Origin: Parietichytrium sp. I65-24A | Lineage: Eukaryota; Sar; Bigyra; Thraustochytrida; Thraustochytriidae | Assembly: GCA_012862575.1 (NCBI GenBank) | Contig: BLSF01000010.1 | Span: 682,001 to 746,000 of the forward strand | Length of the DNA stretch: 64,000 nt | Direction of reading: 5' to 3' | Shown: in pieces, positions 11,940 through 22,113 of the stretch | Position numbering within the stretch: the stretch's first letter is position 1 | How the letters are laid out: each line of letters opens with the position of its first letter | Program-made: the position numbers and the translations under genes | Notes under the pieces: generated by a model | The model's input: the letters and a program-made list of their open reading frames with translations, nothing else | Told to the model about the DNA's origin: nothing | Databases searched by the model: none

Positions 11940-13088
11940 TTACGCGTCGAGCTTGTAGATTCGCGCAGCATTGTCGCGAAAGACCTTGGCCTTGTCTTCC
12001 TCGGAAAAGTCTAGCTTGTTGCAGATCTTTTTGAACGAGTTGAACAAGACCGCATAGCTCGTTGACACTTTGTCTACCGGAAAGTTGCTTGCGAACATGC
12101 ATCTGTCCACTCCAAAGGTCTCAATGACAAATTTATAATACTCAAATGTAGTTTCCACGAGCAAGTCGGAGGTCGGAGGATGAGCCTTCTTCTCGAGCTC
12201 AAAGCCGCAAACAGGCATCAACAGGCCAGACAGCTTGACGACGAGGTTGCTATTGGAAGCAATTGCCGTAATGCCCGCCTTCCACTCCTCCATAGCCTTC
12301 TTGCGGCCTTCCTCGCCAGCGTACTTGCCCACCCCTAGAGGAGTGCCAATGTGGTCAAGAATGAATTGGACACTTGGAAATGCTTTGACCAAGTCGGATA
12401 CCTCCAGCAGTTGCGTGTGGTAGCAGTAGATGTCAAAGGAGAGTCCTGCTTTCTCGATCGCAGCGATGCCCCCACGGAAGCTGTCCGAGCAGCTCAGTTC
12501 CCTGCTGGCGTCTCGAGAGGAATATATTTCTGCATCCTCGTGCCAAGCAAGTTGATGGCGAAATCCTCTCAGGTTGGGGTTGGCCTTCTTGTGCTCCTCA
12601 ATTGCCTTTGCGACACGCTCTTCCCCAAGGCTCAGGTCAATGTAGCCCACATGCGCGTGAGGAAAGCCCCCAGAGTCTGCCAACGACAGCTCGTGGTATC
12701 TCTTGGACTCTGACAACTGGTGCAACGCCGCATCCTTCACTTTCTTGTCTTCCCACTGCGCCTGAATCACCACGGACTTTAGCACATTGTGTCCGCCGAA
12801 ATCCTTGCGCAGATCGGCTGGAAGGAACCTGTCCATCACTGGCGAGTGGATCCCAAAAGCCGCGATCGCAGCCTTGGGAAGCATCAAGTTGAGCAGCTTC
12901 ATCCGCACGCCGGCGCTGACGTACGGGATCATTTTGGCGCCCATCGAGATGTCCCCGCGCGGCTCGTGCGCTGCATCGAACAGGTGATGATGCGGATCGT
13001 AAATCTCCAACTCGGGTTCCAACGCTTCTTCCACGTACTGCCCGAGCCATTCGTCCAGCCGCGTGCCTTTAGAATTCTTCCCGCCCAT
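11940..13088 (-). CDS. Amidohydrolase-2 family metal-dependent hydrolase (TIM barrel)
   Basis: This 382-aa intronless protein starts at the first ATG of the frame, giving MGGKNSKGTR. The upstream frame extension has only GTG codons. It belongs to the amidohydrolase-2/COG3618 group. Early in the protein YDPHHHLFDA carries the HxH metal ligands of strand 1. A mid-protein GFRHQLAWHED block follows, then QFILDHIGTP and, near the C-terminus, FASNFPVDK with the conserved Asp. Related enzymes hydrolyse lactones such as fuconolactone or sulfomuconolactone, but the substrate here cannot be read from sequence. The N-terminus (Gly2, Ser6, Lys7) resembles an N-myristoylation signal, so membrane anchoring is possible (inference). 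A GAACGT-type repeat lies about 65 bp before the start. Confidence 0.85.
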   Translation of the reverse strand: MGGKNSKGTRLDEWLGQYVEEALEPELEIYDPHHHLFDAAHEPRGDISMGAKMIPYVSAGVRMKLLNLMLPKAAIAAFGIHSPVMDRFLPADLRKDFGGHNVLKSVVIQAQWEDKKVKDAALHQLSESKRYHELSLADSGGFPHAHVGYIDLSLGEERVAKAIEEHKKANPNLRGFRHQLAWHEDAEIYSSRDASRELSCSDSFRGGIAAIEKAGLSFDIYCYHTQLLEVSDLVKAFPSVQFILDHIGTPLGVGKYAGEEGRKKAMEEWKAGITAIASNSNLVVKLSGLLMPVCGFELEKKAHPPTSDLLVETTFEYYKFVIETFGVDRCMFASNFPVDKVSTSYAVLFNSFKKICNKLDFSEEDKAKVFRDNAARIYKLDA

Positions 13089-13149
13089 TATGCCGTCCTC
13101 TCCTCCTCCTTCAAACGCCACTCTTGCCACTCCTGCAGTGAACGCGACT

Positions 13150-13194
13150 GCGGACGTGAACGTGAACGTGAACGTGAACGTGAAAGTGAGAATG

Positions 13195-13226
<32 letters not shown>

Positions 13227-13232
13227 GGTGTT
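13150..13232. repeat. Hexamer GTGAAC array and (TC)n(TG)n tract upstream of the amidohydrolase
   Basis: Five near-perfect GTGAAC units (about 13153-13188) run into (TC)n and then (TG)n to about 13230. They lie in the 5' flank of the minus-strand amidohydrolase. Confidence 0.85.
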
Positions 13233-14254
13233 TGTGTGCCGGTCGGTATGTGGTATGGTTGTGACAAGTCACTCGAACAGAGATAACAGAGAGAGAGTGC
13301 GCACTTCATTATTCGTTCATGCTTCTCGGCAGCTGGGTGTGCGTGTGGTGGGCTGCCACAGTCAGAATTTTCACTGGCAACAAACAGTAAAACCTACTTG
13401 ATAACTTTTTTCGCAAGTCTTGACTCTCCGCATCTCTCTACCTAGTAGGTACCCAGTATCGCTCTCTGCATGGAACCCTGCTGTGCTATGCTGTGCTGGC
13501 GAAATTGGCGAAATTGAACGAAACGAATGGAGCGTTCCGAACGAAACGAATGAAACGAAACGAAATCAAAGAAGCACGATTAGTACGATTAGCATGAAAG
13601 CGGAGAGAGACCTCTAGTAGCTAGAGATGGAACAGAATCCACAGTTCGGAAGACTGCGGCGTCTGGCGAGAGTTTCACGACTTTGATTGTTTTGTAATCG
13701 TATAAAAGATTGTGGTCGTGGCAGTGTATATCAGTGTATCTGCGAAGGATTGTGATATTATGTTGTGACAGTAACTTCTTGCGAACGATGTCTAAACTCT
13801 AGAAAGCACTTTTTTCCTCAACTCGTCGTTCAGCACTGGAGACGCAAATACGCATGAACGAAACGAGCGAGACCTCCGAGAGATCCGAGAGAGTTCCGAG
13901 AGCCTCGCTGCCTCTTCCAGGTTTCTCTCTTTTCTATTTTGGAGATCAGCAAAGTCGTCAAACCTTTTGTAGTAAAACGATGAGGGATTGGATTAATATA
14001 TAAACGAGTTGGAGGATCCCAAGAATCCCAAGTCCGCCCCCATGGACAGACACTAACTAGTAGAGTCCGCCGAGCATACTCTCTCTACATTGAGAGTGAG
14101 CTCGAGCGCAGGCGAACCATAACGCAGGTGTACTCGCGGAACAGGAGCGCCGACTGCCGATTTGGAGCGTGATCAGAGCAGAAAAGCACGAGAGCAGAGC
14201 ACGAGCGGAATAAGGAGTGACAGACATTTGGAGTGAAGAGTTGGAATAGAATTC
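13233..14254. other. Divergent spacer amidohydrolase / LACTB2
   Basis: No gene is seen. There are GAAACGAA-type repeats at about 13500-13566 and GAGATCCGA-type repeats at about 13865-13905. Two TATA-like strings occur: TATAAAAG at about 13701 and ATATATAAAC at about 13997. The second is about 250 bp ahead of the LACTB2 ATG and is the likelier core promoter element, though weak. Confidence 0.4.
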
Positions 14255-15265
14255 ATGGCGGCACTCACTGGCGTACGAACCTTGACGCCGCTGGTGACCC
14301 AGGTCCTCGGCTGCAATCCTGGCGCGTACACTCTTTCTGGAACGAACACCTACCTCATAGGCAGCGGGCGCGGGCGCATTCTGCTGGACACGGGCGGCGG
14401 TGAAGAAGGTTACGACGACAGACTCGGCAGCGCTCTTGCCGCTCTCAACGCGCATGTGTCGGCAATTGTAGTGTCGCACTGGCATTTGGATCACGTCGGC
14501 GGCGTGCCCCAAGTGCTGCGAATGGCATCACAAGCAAACGCCAGAAATTCCAGAAATGCAAATAGCGCGGAAGAGATCAAGGTTTACAAGTACATGCCGT
14601 CGAGCCAAGGACACAACCTCGAAGATGACACAGACGCTAGCCTCGGCAAGGACGATAAGTCTGCGTCCGGAGACGGCGGCGGGATGGGCATCATGGCGGC
14701 GTACAAGGTGTGGCCACAAGAACGGTTTACGCCGCTCAAAGACGGTGATGTGCTGCGAACGGATGGCGCGACGCTGAGGTTTTATCACACGCCGGGGCAC
14801 GCAGAAGACCATCTTGTTGCAGTGCTGGAGGAGGAGAATAGCATGTTTAGCGGCGATAATGTACTCGGCACGGGCACCGGCGTGTTTGAGCATCTGGGCC
14901 AATATCTGTCGTCCTTGCAGAGGATGCTTGAATTGCGACCGGACACCATCTACCCTGGGCATGGGGAATTCGTGCCAGATGCGCAGGCCAAAATTCGCGA
15001 GTATATGGAACACCGACTGACGCGCGTGCGCCAAGTGGAGGCCGTGTTGAAAGAGTCCGATCAAGGTGAAGCAAGCACGAGCGACATCACACGCCATATC
15101 TACCCTAAAGATCTCCCTGCGGGGCTGTTCCCTCCAGCGATGAAAAACACCGAGAACGTGCTCGAATTTCTGGAGGATCAAGGTGCCGTTGAGAGATCTG
15201 GCACGACTGGGGCCTGGAAACTGGTCACCGGAACGTCCTGGACAATTTCACGCGTCAAGTTGTAA
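14255..15265 (+). CDS. LACTB2: LACTB2-like metallo-beta-lactamase-fold endoribonuclease
   Basis: This 336-aa intronless protein has the metallo-beta-lactamase signature SHWHLDHVGG (His75, His77, Asp79, His80). Further metal and loop motifs follow in order: FYHTPGHAEDH, FSGDNVLGTGTGVFE and IYPGHGEFV. An HRLTRVRQVEAVL helix and a C-terminal winged-helix-like segment are characteristic of LACTB2. Human LACTB2 is a mitochondrial single-strand endoribonuclease of 288 aa. The protein here is longer because of a low-complexity insert (about residues 94-140, ARNSRNANSAEE then an acidic stretch) between the first and second metal motifs. No obvious presequence is seen. It converges with the RhoGAP gene, with 512 bp between stops. 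Confidence 0.88.
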   Translation: MAALTGVRTLTPLVTQVLGCNPGAYTLSGTNTYLIGSGRGRILLDTGGGEEGYDDRLGSALAALNAHVSAIVVSHWHLDHVGGVPQVLRMASQANARNSRNANSAEEIKVYKYMPSSQGHNLEDDTDASLGKDDKSASGDGGGMGIMAAYKVWPQERFTPLKDGDVLRTDGATLRFYHTPGHAEDHLVAVLEEENSMFSGDNVLGTGTGVFEHLGQYLSSLQRMLELRPDTIYPGHGEFVPDAQAKIREYMEHRLTRVRQVEAVLKESDQGEASTSDITRHIYPKDLPAGLFPPAMKNTENVLEFLEDQGAVERSGTTGAWKLVTGTSWTISRVKL

Positions 15266-15777
15266 CAGGAACAGCGCAAACTCCGAAGATCCCCATCATT
15301 TTCCCGTCGAGAGTGTCACTGTCCGTACATGACAGAGACAGCAGAGCATGTGTAATAACAACCCTAGCTTGAAAATTTTAAAATCATTTGCAAAGGACTT
15401 GCACGGTTTGCGAATGTTTGCGACGTGAGTTCCCTCCACAAGATGGGTGCCGGTAATTCGAAGGACCTCTCCAAACTGGCAGCAAAGCAAAATGGAAGGA
15501 ATGTGAGAAACATACGTATAATAATAAGAATTGCTACTTGTCCCAAACATGCTTTTCGGCCGAGTCGAGGGACTCGAACGCCGGCCGACACAAAGTTACA
15601 CATGGAAAAAAAAAAGCAGAGTGAATGTTGAGAGACAAGGAGAGAGAAAGCGCGTCAGACAAGCCAGCCAATTGGCGGAGCTAGTGATGACGGACCAAGC
15701 CTTATACAGAGCAAGAAGAGGAAGCAAGATACACCAAGCGAAAGAAGAGACAAGACGCCTATTTGCTGCGGCTCCGG
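15266..15777. other. Convergent spacer LACTB2 / RhoGAP
   Basis: No gene is supported. A short GTTCGAGTCC string on the minus strand near 15560-15580 resembles a tRNA B-box, but the T-arm does not pair. Confidence 0.5.
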
Positions 15778-16968
15778 CTAGATCTTCTCGTCGATGTTGA
15801 AGTCTGCAGGGATCTTGGACTTCTTTCGCACTGCGGATTTTTTGCTGCTTCCTTTCGTAGGAGCAGGCGGTGGCGGCTCTGTCACTTTAGACTGTCTCGT
15901 TTGGCGTCCTTGTGCTCCTCCGGCATCGCGGCGGGTAGGGACCGGCGGAGGAGCAGTCTTCTCATTATGTCTTGGCGGCCCGAGACCTGGTGGGGCATTC
16001 AGCTGACCAGCCTTTTCCTTGTCTTTGGAGCCGCGGCGACCCAAGCTAAACGACTTTTTGATGTTGAAAGCCAGTCTTGAGGAACGGCGCTTTTCCTTGT
16101 CGGCCATCCCTGGAGGAGGTGCCACAACGCCTTTTGGCCTGTGCTTTGTGGATGATTTGATCTGATCCTTTGGAGGCAGGTACAGTGGGCGGTCCGCGCG
16201 AATGAGCACCACCAACACACCAATTGCAGCAGACATGTCCAAGAGCGCTTGCTCTGGAGGGATGTCGTCAGGAGCGCGAAGCAGGGATGGTGCAAAGCAG
16301 GTGGCCAGATTCGCTGGGCTCATCTTATTGTACTTTTCGAACTGAGCCACTTCACGCAGAAACTGAATGAGCAGGCTCAGACACTCTTTGTTAGGTGACT
16401 GTACCCGAGATAAGGCAGCAAAGACGGCGTTCTCCAGATCAGGACGCGCTAGGTGCGCGGATCTGCAGGCGTTCAGAAGCATGTTATAACTAGACTTGGG
16501 CACAATCGGCTCCGGGAGCAGACGAAAGAAATACTTTAACAAAGTGGCCACGTCGTGGACCTCGCATGGGAAGGCGTTGAGGACATCCTCGTCCTTCTCC
16601 TCGCAGTACCTCAGCTTGATCGCGTCCACCATGTCCTGCTGCCCAGGGATGCGGAACACTCCTTCCGTATACATGCCCTGCGCACGCAGATATGCAATGC
16701 AGTCGCACACCACCACCGGCGTCTCCGAGTTGAGCACCACGCCAAACACGCCCTTAATCTCCTTCAGCGCCTGCAGCCGCTTCATCTCCTGGATCTCGCT
16801 ATTGAACGCTTCCGGGCCGGCCTTCAGAATCGCGCGCAAGCTCATGTGCTTGATCGCCTCGTTCCCTTCGTCCGGGTCCGGCGTTCCTTTCGGTTTGCCG
16901 CACAGGTTGCAATTCACGTTGTTATCGTCGACGTTCACTAGCGTGCACACCTCGCATTTCCAAGGCAT
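15778..16968 (-). CDS. RanBP2-type zinc finger plus RhoGAP domain protein
   Basis: This 396-aa intronless protein opens with a RanBP2/NZF-type zinc finger: Trp3, Cys5, Cys8, Cys20 and Cys23 in a W-x-C-x2-C-x11-C-x2-C pattern. Residues about 72-255 form a RhoGAP domain, with the arginine finger Arg106 in EGVFRIPGQ, the LLKYFFRLLPEPIVP block and MSPANLATCFAPSLL. The C-terminal 120 residues are basic and proline-rich (APPPVPTRR, EPPPPAPTK; likely SH3 ligands), with a serine in KKSFSLGRRGS that could be a basophilic kinase site. The expected role is to accelerate GTP hydrolysis by Rho/Rac/Cdc42-like GTPases. The NZF finger suggests ubiquitin or Ran-like binding (inference). The combination of modules is uncommon. 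Confidence 0.9.
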   Translation of the reverse strand: MPWKCEVCTLVNVDDNNVNCNLCGKPKGTPDPDEGNEAIKHMSLRAILKAGPEAFNSEIQEMKRLQALKEIKGVFGVVLNSETPVVVCDCIAYLRAQGMYTEGVFRIPGQQDMVDAIKLRYCEEKDEDVLNAFPCEVHDVATLLKYFFRLLPEPIVPKSSYNMLLNACRSAHLARPDLENAVFAALSRVQSPNKECLSLLIQFLREVAQFEKYNKMSPANLATCFAPSLLRAPDDIPPEQALLDMSAAIGVLVVLIRADRPLYLPPKDQIKSSTKHRPKGVVAPPPGMADKEKRRSSRLAFNIKKSFSLGRRGSKDKEKAGQLNAPPGLGPPRHNEKTAPPPVPTRRDAGGAQGRQTRQSKVTEPPPPAPTKGSSKKSAVRKKSKIPADFNIDEKI

Positions 16969-17700
16969 TTTACACTCTCACAGACCCGCGATCTCCCCGC
17001 GACACGCCCGCTCGCCCTCTTCCCAACCTTTTGGCACTTCCTCAGCCAATACCAAGTCCCCGATATCAGCCACACGTCCAACCTTCTTGCCCCGAGACCC
17101 AAGCACACTCTTTCAACGATCTATTCAAACCGCAAACGCAAACGCAAACGCAAACGCAAATGAAAATGCAAATGCAAATGCAAACGCACAGAGAGAGATC
17201 TCGTTGCGCGACAGAGAGCACCAGCCTTCCAATCAATCCTCCAAAAGTCTTCAAGTCTTCGAGAGTCTCCAAGCCAATAAGACAAGCCAATAAACGTATG
17301 AGCTGAAGAGCCCACCTTCGCGACTCAACCCTCTGTGCCTTCCTTCCTTCCTTCCTTCCTTTCTTCCTTCGCTTCGCGCTCTTCTCTCTGTCTCTGTCGC
17401 TCTCTCTCTCGCACTTGTCTCTTCTCCTTCTCTCTCTCTCTCTCTCTCTCTCTTTGTCATTCTCTCTCTCATTCTCGCGCAGTGCGCTTCCTACGACCCG
17501 CGTAGCCTCTCTACCGCAAGCTGGTAGCGGGGATAAGGGCGGTCCTAGTGCGTTGCGGATGGAATGCACACACTCCGTTTGGGGCTAGGGGTTGGAGTAG
17601 GTGTGCTAGGCCGGTTGCGGTGTGCTTAGCGGCGGAGTGAGGGGGGTTAGGCGCTGGAGAGAGAGGGATTGGTAAGAGTGGGAGTTGAGAGAGAGGGAGA
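16969..17700. repeat. Repeat-rich 5' flank of the RhoGAP gene
   Basis: GCAAAC/GCAAAT hexamers repeat at about 17131-17188. A (TTCC)n run lies at about 17339-17365, and (TC)n at about 17400-17455. A G-rich, TAG-rich block follows at about 17520-17660. No coding gene is seen. Confidence 0.8.
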
Positions 17701-17720
17701 GAGAGAGAGAGAGAGAGAGA

Positions 17721-18094
17721 GGTGTGGAATGCGGAATGTGGAAGGTTGGCAAGACGGTGTTCAAGAACTTGAAGTGTTTCACATTTTGAGTGGGTGGGCG
17801 AGAGGAATCTTTCATTTGTTTGTTCAGAATGTAAAAGAAGCGTCCTATAGCGCCACGGAATCAGCCGAAAGCTCTGAAATATTCCTCATCTGGAGGCTGA
17901 TTGTGACGACTCAAATCCAAAACATGATAAAATTTTCGACTTGTTCAATGTTCGAAAGGGCCTTAGCGAAGTTGCGAAGACAGAGATAGTAATCATCTAT
18001 GACTTCGAGTAGCTCCAGAGCGGGTGTGTCTCCATTCTTAGCAACCGCAAACCAGTAGACACAACATGGTAGACCACCCTAGGAGTGTGCCTTG
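17721..18094. repeat. 374-bp direct repeat, copy 1
   Basis: This stretch is repeated 408 bp downstream without a visible difference. It is preceded by a (GA)n run and ends one base before the N at 18095. It contains an open frame starting MRNVEGWQD of unknown meaning. It is most likely an assembly duplication rather than a biological repeat. Confidence 0.9.
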
Positions 18095-18095
18095 N
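18095..18095. other. Single undetermined base (N), probable assembly join
   Basis: This is the only ambiguous base in the window. It lies at the junction between the two identical copies and beside a (GA)n run, a classic mis-joined microsatellite. Confidence 0.9.
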
Positions 18096-18128
18096 AGAGA
18101 GAGGAGGAGAGAGAGAGAGAGAGAGAGA

Positions 18129-18502
18129 GGTGTGGAATGCGGAATGTGGAAGGTTGGCAAGACGGTGTTCAAGAACTTGAAGTGTTTCACATTTTGAGTG
18201 GGTGGGCGAGAGGAATCTTTCATTTGTTTGTTCAGAATGTAAAAGAAGCGTCCTATAGCGCCACGGAATCAGCCGAAAGCTCTGAAATATTCCTCATCTG
18301 GAGGCTGATTGTGACGACTCAAATCCAAAACATGATAAAATTTTCGACTTGTTCAATGTTCGAAAGGGCCTTAGCGAAGTTGCGAAGACAGAGATAGTAA
18401 TCATCTATGACTTCGAGTAGCTCCAGAGCGGGTGTGTCTCCATTCTTAGCAACCGCAAACCAGTAGACACAACATGGTAGACCACCCTAGGAGTGTGCCT
18501 TG
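18129..18502. repeat. 374-bp direct repeat, copy 2
   Basis: This appears identical to 17721-18094 and is again preceded by a (GA)n run (about 18098-18128). Unique sequence resumes after 18502. Confidence 0.9.
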
Positions 18503-20798
18503 TACAGGAGTGTGTGTATAAGGCTCGTTAGATTTTTACATAAGAGAGTCTATCCTCGTTTTGGAAGCGGTCGGGAGAAGTACGGAGTTCTACTGCACTT
18601 GTTATCAGGGGGCATATGCTATTTCTACCGGGTGTCCTAGTAGTATTTTGGTCTGTGCAATCGCGGTTGCTAGGCAATGCCTATTGTGTCTTAAGAGCAC
18701 ACTAACGTGTCCTGCTTCTAATTAAGCGATAAGGTAAAGGGGATAGATGGAATAGATAGGGGAGAAGGTGAATGAAGAAGAGTGGAAGAAGGCAGATAAA
18801 TCGATAAAATCATCTTGTCACGGATCTCTGGACAAAGTCGGATGCATATGCTTTCGACGTCAGTTAAAGCTAAATCCCTTGTATCTATTGAGCTGAGTTT
18901 TGTGAAGTTCTGCAATGAGGACACTCAGTGTCTGGTATCTCGAAGAAGCGGCTATCTTTTCTTTTCATCATTCGTGCAAAGTGAAAGTCCATCGATCTTT
19001 CGCTGACAGTCGGTCATCCATCAGTGCGCGCTCTGCGTTCAACGGCGGAGGCGCGAAAACAAGAAACAGGAAACAGGAAACAAATCGCTGCCGTACAGCT
19101 TGGCCGCACTCGGACTACATTCCTCGAGAACATGGAAGACCCGAATTCCTCGCGACGTTTCGCAGCTCAGGAGTTCGCGTCAAAATCCGACGCCCTGCTT
19201 AGCACAACTCAGCGAGAACGATAGCCCTGCCAGTGTGCGCACTGTGCGCAATGTTTGTTTGTTTGTTTCTCTGGACACTGAGCAATCTGAGCAACAGAGA
19301 CCAACAGAGCAGTGGAACGAAGATTGTTTTTGGCTGTCGTTTGTGGAAAGCGAACTTGTGAAGTGACGGGAATGACTTGGTTGGCTGCATGCACAGAGTA
19401 CGAGAGAGTGAGAATGGGAAAGAAAGCGAGAGTCTGAACCAATGTCAAAAGATAGTGTGACCGCCGCCACCGCTGCGAGAACCGATAGCATCGTGCGCGC
19501 GCGTGTGGGTGTAGTGGCGATGAACGAATGAATGAATGAATGATAAATGAATGGGTGCAGCTCGCGAGAATGAGTCATTCATTTCGCACTGCCGTCATGC
19601 CAGCCTTGACGCGGTTTACGACCATGCGATAGGTCGCTCCGCACCATCGCCTTGACTGTGACAGTGAAACCACTACCGCGACCCACCATCAGTGATACCT
19701 TTGCATACCTTTGCCGGGAACGAAAAGGAGGCGCCACGGGGAGAGCCAGGCACGGCGATGCACGGCGTCTGCGTCCTGCCAGTCCTGCAAGTCCTGCCCT
19801 TAGCCACCTTGGCCACCTTGGTTAGTTTGGTCTCGAAAGTCCTTAAGCTATCTTCAGCTCCCTCCTTTCACGCAGTTCCCGTCCAAGGTTCATGGACAGC
19901 TCAGCACCCCGTGCAAGCTGTAGAAAGAGAAGAAATGCGTGCAATTGAGCTGTTCTCGGCATCTTTTTGAGCTGCTGTTTCTTTTTCTTTTTCCATGCTT
20001 TTGTCATCTCCAATGGACATGCTCCTCAATCACTTTCAAAATCTCACTCGACAAACCAAATCAATTAATCAATTAGTCAATTAGTCGATAGGCGTCGTAC
20101 TGGCTAGCTAGTAATGCAGTAGTAGTTCCAATCTCGGCTAGCGAAGGAGTAGCTATTGATAGGACTGAAGTTCATATTTTTCACTAGTGAGTCGTAACGC
20201 CTGATGCTGGCACACGCCCAAAAATTGTTGACAATCTCTGACATCATCTGACACATCTGGCACACCCCGAGACCACTGACACACACACTGACACCCTGAC
20301 TCAAAGATACTCAAAGTCTGTCAGGGTTGGCTGCAACCGTGACAGTGAGTTCCGGAACGGAAAGAACAAGAGAACCGTTACCATTTCCAAGACTGGGTTC
20401 CAGCTGTTCCATCGTTGGATCAACTAGATCCGAGTTCCGATTATTTCGATGGAAGACCGTGACCTTCGCTCTTTTAAGAAGCAGTCTGCAATTTACATCT
20501 GTGTGATTCTCCTCTTGTTTCAAAAATCCACTTTTGATGGGTGTAGCGTTTCAAGAGCAATTTGCCCGAAAAGGGAGAAGTGGTTTTAATACGATGGAAG
20601 GAACTTGTTGTGTCATTCTGCTTTAAACAACGATTCTCGTAACGAGGATATCTTAAGAAGAACCCTCCTCCACCATAGCCTGAGCTGCTACAAAATTTTG
20701 GTTTTGAAAGATGCTCATTCGTAAATCCAAACAAGTTCCTACGAATTCAAATTGAAAGAAAGCAAATTTGGTGAATCTTACAAAAAAAAAGAAGATCA
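18503..20798. other. 2.3-kb gene-free spacer
   Basis: No gene is supported. Around 20330-20525 a minus-strand stretch encodes LLLKRAKVTVFHR, which resembles a stretch at about 23400; it may be a relic of a dispersed repeat. Everything else is short, broken frames. Confidence 0.35.
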
Positions 20799-21791
20799 TT
20801 AGGAAAATTTTGCGTTCGAAAAATCCATCTCGGGGTGCTGAGCCATAAATTTGTTTAACATGTCCTGCTTTTGCTGCTCATCGCTGGTGGGAAGTCCCAT
20901 CGCCTTCTGTCGTTGGTCGAACATCATCTTTTCTACAGTTTTTCTCGTCTCTCCATCTAGATCGGAAAGCTTCGAGTTCTCTGGCACTACCTTCTTTGTG
21001 TTGATCTCGGGATCGCCTTTCATAACCGTCGTCCACCAAGACATATCATTCTTCTTCTCCAAATACACATTCAGAGTTCGTGTTCCGCCTGGGCCATCTT
21101 CCATCGTCCACGTAGCTTCGTCTGTCTTCACCTCGTCGTGAAGCTCCCCGTCGACAATTGGTGCCTGGTTTTTCAAACCAACCTTGAGAGTCTTTTTGGT
21201 CACGGAAAACACAACATCGCGCGCCTTGACACCAGCAGGGACTGGAAAAGACACATTCAGCTCCTTCAAAGTCTGGGTCCAGGAGTACTTTTCCAAGTCA
21301 GCGCCATTTCCCGAATTAGGGCGAATTTTGCCTTTATCGTCTTCATCTTCCTCCTCTTCTTCATCCTCTCCGTCGGATGCAGCTTTGCTCGAAGGCGGCG
21401 CACTTTGTTTTGCATCTTTGTTCTGAGCGACCCCTCCATCTGCCTCTTCAAGAATCTCCACCCTTTTTTCTCCATCCCCAAGACTTGTGGTCTGGCTCGC
21501 CTCGACAACAGAAGGTTTCTTGGGAGCCGGTTCCGGAGCTTTCACGGGTGCCTTCTGCCCACTTTTCTGCTGACGTGCGCGATCAGCCTCCACTATCTTC
21601 AGTTGCTCGTCCACTGCACGCATCATAGCGCTTTCCACCTGCGATCGTTGCGCGCCGCTGAAGAAGTCGGTCTTTCTGCGCAGGAACCCAAAAAACACAC
21701 GCAGCAGTGGGTCGATCCCTGCGCCATCTACTTCGCTGATCCGCTGCGCAAGACCTAGCAAGATGGGGTCAAACTGCTCCTCCCGGGACAT
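20799..21791 (-). CDS. NUDC: NudC nuclear distribution protein (CS domain co-chaperone)
   Basis: This is a 330-aa protein starting at MSREEQFDPILL. The longer open frame upstream is repeat-derived and reads as 5' UTR. An N-terminal helical region (about 1-60, with FFGFLRRKTDFFSG, the NudC N-terminal motif) precedes a charged linker with a Glu/Asp run (GEDEEEEEDEDD, about residue 145). The CS/p23-like domain follows (about 165-260), with YSWTQTLKELNVSFPVPAG, VGLKNQAPIVDGEL and WTMEDG. The conserved C-terminal helix ends DEQQKQDMLNKFMAQHPEMD. NudC partners Hsp90 and the Lis1/dynein pathway in nuclear migration and mitosis. An 8-bp ATTCTCGT repeat begins within 3 bp of the start codon, and a 250-bp hexamer array lies about 320 bp upstream. 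Confidence 0.95.
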   Translation of the reverse strand: MSREEQFDPILLGLAQRISEVDGAGIDPLLRVFFGFLRRKTDFFSGAQRSQVESAMMRAVDEQLKIVEADRARQQKSGQKAPVKAPEPAPKKPSVVEASQTTSLGDGEKRVEILEEADGGVAQNKDAKQSAPPSSKAASDGEDEEEEEDEDDKGKIRPNSGNGADLEKYSWTQTLKELNVSFPVPAGVKARDVVFSVTKKTLKVGLKNQAPIVDGELHDEVKTDEATWTMEDGPGGTRTLNVYLEKKNDMSWWTTVMKGDPEINTKKVVPENSKLSDLDGETRKTVEKMMFDQRQKAMGLPTSDEQQKQDMLNKFMAQHPEMDFSNAKFS

Positions 21792-21792
21792 T

Positions 21793-21830
21793 CTTCTCGT
21801 ATTCTCGTATTCTCGTATTCTCGTCTTCTT
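21793..21830. repeat. 8-bp tandem repeat directly at the NudC start
   Basis: About four units of ATTCTCGT lie immediately upstream of the NudC ATG (minus-strand gene), so they are almost certainly transcribed in the 5' leader. Confidence 0.85.
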
Positions 21831-22113
21831 GGCACTATGCGTGTGCGTATCCTTGCTGCTTGCCGCTGACCGTAATCCTGGTCCTGATTCTTGTCTTCTG
21901 TCTTCTGTCTTTTGTCTTTTGCGACAAGCCTTGGTGAGTGGGCGTTGCGTCTGGCTCGCGGTCTCCTGCGTTCCCTGAGTCTCCTGCCTCAGTTTTTCTC
22001 GAACTACTGTAATCAGAATCAATGATCATGATCAATGTCTAATCTCATTCACCGCTAAAACAGCTATGATTAATACTAGTACATACTAGTACGTTTGTTC
22101 CCGTTGTGATTTG

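Noticed and set aside
13089-13130. 14-aa extension of the amidohydrolase
   Set aside because: It would need a GTG start; the first ATG is at 13088.
15541-15610. tRNA-like B-box (GTTCGAGTCC) on the minus strand
   Set aside because: The T-stem bases do not pair and no anticodon or D-arm can be drawn upstream.
21792-22022. 77-aa N-terminal extension of NudC
   Set aside because: It is repeat-derived and unlike any NudC; the family start motif begins at 21791.
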